Shown here: piece after piece, positions 62,894-64,000 of the stretch
Layout of the letters: each line of letters opens with the position of its first letter
How positions within the stretch are numbered: position 1 is the first letter of the stretch
NCBI RefSeq assembly: GCF_027744825.2
Contig: NC_071349.1
Location: 7,159,001 to 7,223,000, forward strand
Direction: 5' to 3'
Source: Synchiropus splendidus
Lineage: Eukaryota; Chordata; Actinopteri; Syngnathiformes; Callionymidae
Length of the DNA: 64,000 nt
Made by a program: the position numbers and the translations under genes
The notes under the pieces: generated by a model
Seen by the model: the letters and a program-made list of their open reading frames with translations, nothing else
Told to the model about the DNA's origin: nothing
Databases searched by the model: none

Positions 62894-62914
62894 AAAAAAA
62901 AAAAAAAAAAAAAA
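62894..62914. repeat. A21 homopolymer
   Basis: Twenty-one A residues; could be a retro-insertion tail but no flanking duplication is visible. Confidence 0.9.
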
Positions 62915-62959
62915 CCCTGCCGTAAATCAAAGGAAAATTGAAAGGAGAAAATGTTGGAA

Positions 62960-63200
62960 GGAGGAGAGGAGAGTGCTCGCAGGCAAATCCTCGCCAAATA
63001 ATTCATTTCTGACCTCCTTAGTAAGTAAATTTGCTAAATAAATAAGAGAAGCTCTTGAATGTCAAGAACGGGGGATGCTGCCTGTGGCGCTTTGTCGCTC
63101 GCAGTCTTGGCAGTGCTGCGGCGCTCTTATTAGATGGGCAGAATAAATGGCTCTTCGGCATCCATCCTGAGCCGTTTGATGTTGGGAAGCAGAAGACCCA
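62960..63200. promoter_or_regulatory. Candidate conserved non-coding element
   Basis: Contains GCCAAATAATTCATTTC, GTAAATTTGCTAAATAAATAAG, GGCGCTCTTATTAGATGGGC and AGAATAAATGGC words in GC-balanced sequence. Function inferred from texture only. Confidence 0.25.
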
Positions 63201-64000
63201 GCTTTTCACTGGATTTAATATGTTAAAATCTGTCCTTTTATTTTGCAGTGGACCTTTATTCTGGTTGTGTGTGTGTGTTTTTATGTATGTGTCTCTGAGT
63301 TGAGTCAGGAGTTTGGTGGAGCTGCGAGCCCGAGCTGCCCCAAGAACAGATTGCGTCCATATATAATTCATGGCCTCCAGCCGATCCACACCATCCTTCC
63401 ATCCAGCGACCGCTGTGGCTCTTTTCCTCTCACTTTCTTACACACTTTCTCACACGCACGTACACATTGGGATCGATCGGGGATGTCTGCTCAGCCGTCA
63501 CACACTCCTGCAGTCCCAGCACATGTGCTGTCTTGTCCGGTTAGCAGCGCTGGGAGGCTTCAGTGCCGCCTGTCACCGCGGATGAAGGACAAAGCCGCTG
63601 TCGCTCGTAGAGAGACGCAGTCATCTGGTTGGCTGGCACCTCGTAACCATGGCATCCCCTTGGCAACAGCACCCACCCTGCGCATGAACACAAGGACATG
63701 CTGAAACACACGGTGACAGACACACATTCTGCCCATGGTGTGAAAGCGGCCTTCTCTGATGCCCTTCACACATGCAGATCCAACAGTGTGTTTCTTTCGT
63801 TCGCGGCTGAATAATGGGCATTGAGAAATATGAAATGAGCACCGGGCTGCTCACCCAAAATGGCTGGCTTCAGATGCGTTTGTTGAATACAATGCAGTTT
63901 TTGTCATGCTGTGTGCGACATTCACAACGTTCTACTGGTCAGTCACATGACTGCCTGAATGACCTTACGAGGTCCGCCTCTCTGTTATTTGCTAACCACA

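Larger units (their letters stand above)
59102..64000 (+). other. arid1b intron after exon D (3' end outside window)
   Basis: It begins with donor GTAACC. No further family exon was recognised. It contains a Rex1-like LINE tail, a decayed DNA-element terminus near 61597, an A21 run and a possible conserved block at 62960-63200. Confidence 0.75.
61691..64000. other. Intronic block to window end, no gene recognised
   Basis: Mixed sequence with an A21 run at 62894-62914 and a possible conserved block at 62960-63200. No exon recognised. Confidence 0.4.

Noticed and set aside
63243..63704. 153-codon + frame near the window end as the next ARID1 exon
   Set aside because: It lacks the Gly/Met/Pro/Gln pattern expected of the next exon and no phase-2 acceptor precedes a matching reading frame.

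Overview
The window reads as vertebrate, very probably teleost fish, genomic DNA. It is AT-leaning, rich in (TA)n, (CA)n and (TTA)n microsatellites and almost free of long reading frames. It also carries decayed copies of repeat types I recognise from teleost genomes: an RTE-like LINE 3' fragment, a Rex1-like LINE tail, a hAT-type non-autonomous element and a tRNA-headed interspersed repeat. There is no bacterial-style gene organisation, CRISPR array, operon or phage.

The only gene I can support is on the + strand: four internal exons of an ARID1-family gene, best matching arid1b, a DNA-binding subunit of the SWI/SNF (BAF) chromatin remodeller. The exons are 35286-35562, 49859-49948, 52702-52881 and 58801-59101. 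All four have AG acceptors and GT donors, and their phases chain without a break (0 to 1, 1 to 1, 1 to 1, 1 to 2). Together they encode 848 bases of the Ser/Pro/Gly/Gln-rich disordered region N-terminal to the ARID domain. The start codon, the large first exon, the ARID domain and the C-terminal BAF250 domain all lie outside the window.

The rest is intron. Bases 1-35285 belong to one very long upstream intron; the inner introns are 14,296, 2,753 and 5,919 bases, and the downstream intron runs from 59102 past the window end. The introns hold (i) microsatellites and homopolymers, (ii) transposon remnants, including a 1,012-base hAT-like element that split an older repeat and left an 8-base target duplication, (iii) small dispersed families present two or three times in this window, and (iv) mixed-composition stretches rich in homeodomain or octamer-like words that could be conserved non-coding enhancers. 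The regulatory calls are inference only, since no alignment was available.

I found no convincing new biological system. The observations most worth a second look are the octamer-containing block near 27.0-27.25 kb, the degenerate internally repetitive tract at 37.9-38.96 kb, a perfect 22-base palindrome at 49104-49125, an AT-rich hairpin at 48769-48892, and the mixed arid1a/arid1b signature of the exons.
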